This document shows positions 5,442 through 6,702 of a stretch of DNA of 6,702 bases, piece after piece. Below the pieces are notes generated by a model that saw only the letters and a program-made list of their open reading frames with translations, was not told the origin of the DNA and did no database searches. Source of the DNA: Flavipsychrobacter stenotrophus. GTDB lineage: Bacteria > Bacteroidota > Bacteroidia > Chitinophagales > Chitinophagaceae. Location of the stretch: the NCBI GenBank assembly GCA_947379685.1, contig CANCOG010000281.1:1-6702 (forward strand), read 5' to 3'. Both the position numbers and the translations under genes were made by a program. How positions within the stretch are numbered: position 1 is the first letter of the stretch; each line of letters begins with the position of its first letter.

Positions 5442-6702
5442 CTGAAACGGTTCCTGAAAATATTACGTAACACCATACTTATACTGCTGGGCATTATAGG
5501 GTTGGCGGTAGTATTGGTGAACACGACTCCGGTTCAAAATTATCTGGCACAACAGGCTACTAAGTGGTTGTCAAAAAAATTAAATACAAAGGTTGTTGTA
5601 CAGCATGTGCGTATTGATTTTCTAAACCACATCAACCTTCAGGGCCTTTATATAGAAGATAAAGCGCATGACACATTATTGTACGCAGGCGTTGCATCAA
5701 TAAAAGCTACAGACTGGATCTTCTCAAAAGGCAAGCCCACACTCCACTACCTGGAATTAAAAAACGCATATTCCCACCTGTACCGGACACGGGCATCGAA
5801 CGAATGGAATTATGATTTTATCGGGAATGCGTTTGGGACTTCAAGCAAACCAAAAACGGGGACTGACACCAGTAAAATAGAACTGGACCTGAACAAGATA
5901 TCATTGGTGAATGTCCGGTTTCATATGGACGATAACTGGGGTGGAGAGGATATAGACATCGACATTGGTGATCTCCAGGTAAAAGGAAAGGCCGTGAGCG
6001 GGCATAAAAAACTGATAGATATTGATGATATTTCCGTCGTTAACACACTGGTGGCCATGAAGGAGTACAAGGGAGGCAAGCCACCCAGAAACCCTGCCCT
6101 GGACACCATTGACCGGACTCCTTTTAACCCCGATAACTGGGGAGTAATTATAAATACCCTATCGCTTAAATGCACCGGGTTCAACCTCACGATGGATGAC
6201 AAGGTGCCGGTGGCTGATTTGTTTGATGAAAACCACCTGATCATTAAGGAGATTAACACCTCAATAAAGAACATAAGCATTGTTGGTGATACCATTAGGG
6301 GCGAAACCTTACACCTGTATGCCCATGAGCGCTGCGGCATTATTATTAAAGATATGCACAGCAAGATCAGCGTTTCGCCGGTGGCGTGCATATGCGACAA
6401 ACTATATATGGAGCTTAACCATAGTAAAATTCATGATTACTATGCGATGCACTACAAGCGCTTCCCGAACTTCCTGAGTTATATTGATAGTGTGGTAATG
6501 GTGGGGCACCTCAATAATTCGAGTATAGACACACGTGACATTGCTTTTTTCGCACCTGAGATGAAGGCGCTACCCGCTATCCTGCAAGTTAGCGGCGATG
6601 GAAAGGGGACGGTTGCCAACCTGTCCGGCAAGCACCTGGTTGTATCAGATGGCAATTCTGTGCTCAAAGGGAACCTTACCATGAAGGGGTTGCCGAATAT
6701 CT
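5442..6702 (+). CDS. TamB/AsmA-like envelope assembly protein, N-terminal part (partial)
   Basis: About 420 codons are open to the right edge; complete Bacteroidota relatives are usually well over 1,000 residues, and the C-terminal TamB domain lies outside the window. Counted from the proposed start, there is a basic MKRFLKILR-like N-terminus and one membrane anchor at about 11-26. The region at about 34-83 is characteristic: Q-A-T-K-W-L-S-K-K-L-N near 38-48, then HVRIDFLNH near 55-63 and DTLLYAG at 77-83, followed by beta-rich AsmA-like repeats. Such proteins are anchored in the inner membrane and span the periplasm, and are implicated in outer-membrane protein insertion or phospholipid transport (family knowledge). 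The start is odd. An in-frame TAA lies at 5424-5426, and no ATG, GTG or TTG occurs before the anchor. The first TTG, at 5502, would cut into the membrane segment. CTG at 5442 has GGAAGA at 5431-5436 five bases upstream and gives the family's usual N-terminus. The perfect -7 box at 5405 also fits this start. Confidence 0.85.
   Translation, partial: MKRFLKILRNTILILLGIIGLAVVLVNTTPVQNYLAQQATKWLSKKLNTKVVVQHVRIDFLNHINLQGLYIEDKAHDTLLYAGVASIKATDWIFSKGKPTLHYLELKNAYSHLYRTRASNEWNYDFIGNAFGTSSKPKTGTDTSKIELDLNKISLVNVRFHMDDNWGGEDIDIDIGDLQVKGKAVSGHKKLIDIDDISVVNTLVAMKEYKGGKPPRNPALDTIDRTPFNPDNWGVIINTLSLKCTGFNLTMDDKVPVADLFDENHLIIKEINTSIKNISIVGDTIRGETLHLYAHERCGIIIKDMHSKISVSPVACICDKLYMELNHSKIHDYYAMHYKRFPNFLSYIDSVVMVGHLNNSSIDTRDIAFFAPEMKALPAILQVSGDGKGTVANLSGKHLVVSDGNSVLKGNLTMKGLPNI

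Noticed and set aside
5921..6400. Minus-strand 159-codon frame within the TamB-like gene
   Set aside because: The plus-strand frame is open over the whole stretch and matches the family pattern, so this is a shadow.
1..6702. A new defence, mobile or biosynthetic system
   Set aside because: No nuclease, helicase, transposase, reverse transcriptase, repeat array or biosynthetic domain is visible; the genes are ordinary envelope functions plus unknown exported proteins.

Overview
The window looks like chromosomal DNA from a Bacteroidota bacterium, most plausibly of the Chitinophagaceae or a nearby group (inference). Four things point there. One is a perfect TAnnTTTG promoter box, the Bacteroidota -7 consensus. 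The others are ATG starts without Shine-Dalgarno sequences, a TamB-like gene start of the Bacteroidota type, and small lipoproteins whose mature ends begin GC-x-R-(D/E)-K.

Layout. The left edge holds the first 32 codons of a minus-strand secreted protein, with an ATHIFG start typical of large Bacteroidota surface or gliding-associated proteins. Next comes a 583 bp non-coding stretch: AT-rich to about 540 with two inverted repeats, then a more GC-rich block with a strong small hairpin. Two minus-strand genes follow, probably one transcript: a complete periplasmic prolyl oligopeptidase (S9A; 3883 to 1760) and, 33 bp downstream, a secreted protein of unknown function with a dense cysteine cluster (1726 to 680). 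After a 283 bp divergent intergenic region there are two plus-strand tandem paralogous lipoproteins (4167-4598 and 4849-5292). Last is the 5' part of a large TamB/AsmA-like envelope protein, running off the right edge.

Every gene is predicted to act in the envelope: periplasmic peptidase, exported or lipidated unknowns, and an inner-membrane-anchored lipid-transport/assembly protein. I see no evidence that they form one pathway. No phage, transposase, CRISPR, toxin-antitoxin, tRNA or rRNA was seen. The points most worth a second look are the missing ATG/GTG/TTG start of the TamB-like gene (CTG is the best candidate), the recently duplicated lipoprotein pair with its duplicated leader, the cysteine-cluster protein behind the peptidase, and the hairpin-bearing block at 541-655. 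I did not find a convincing new multi-gene system.
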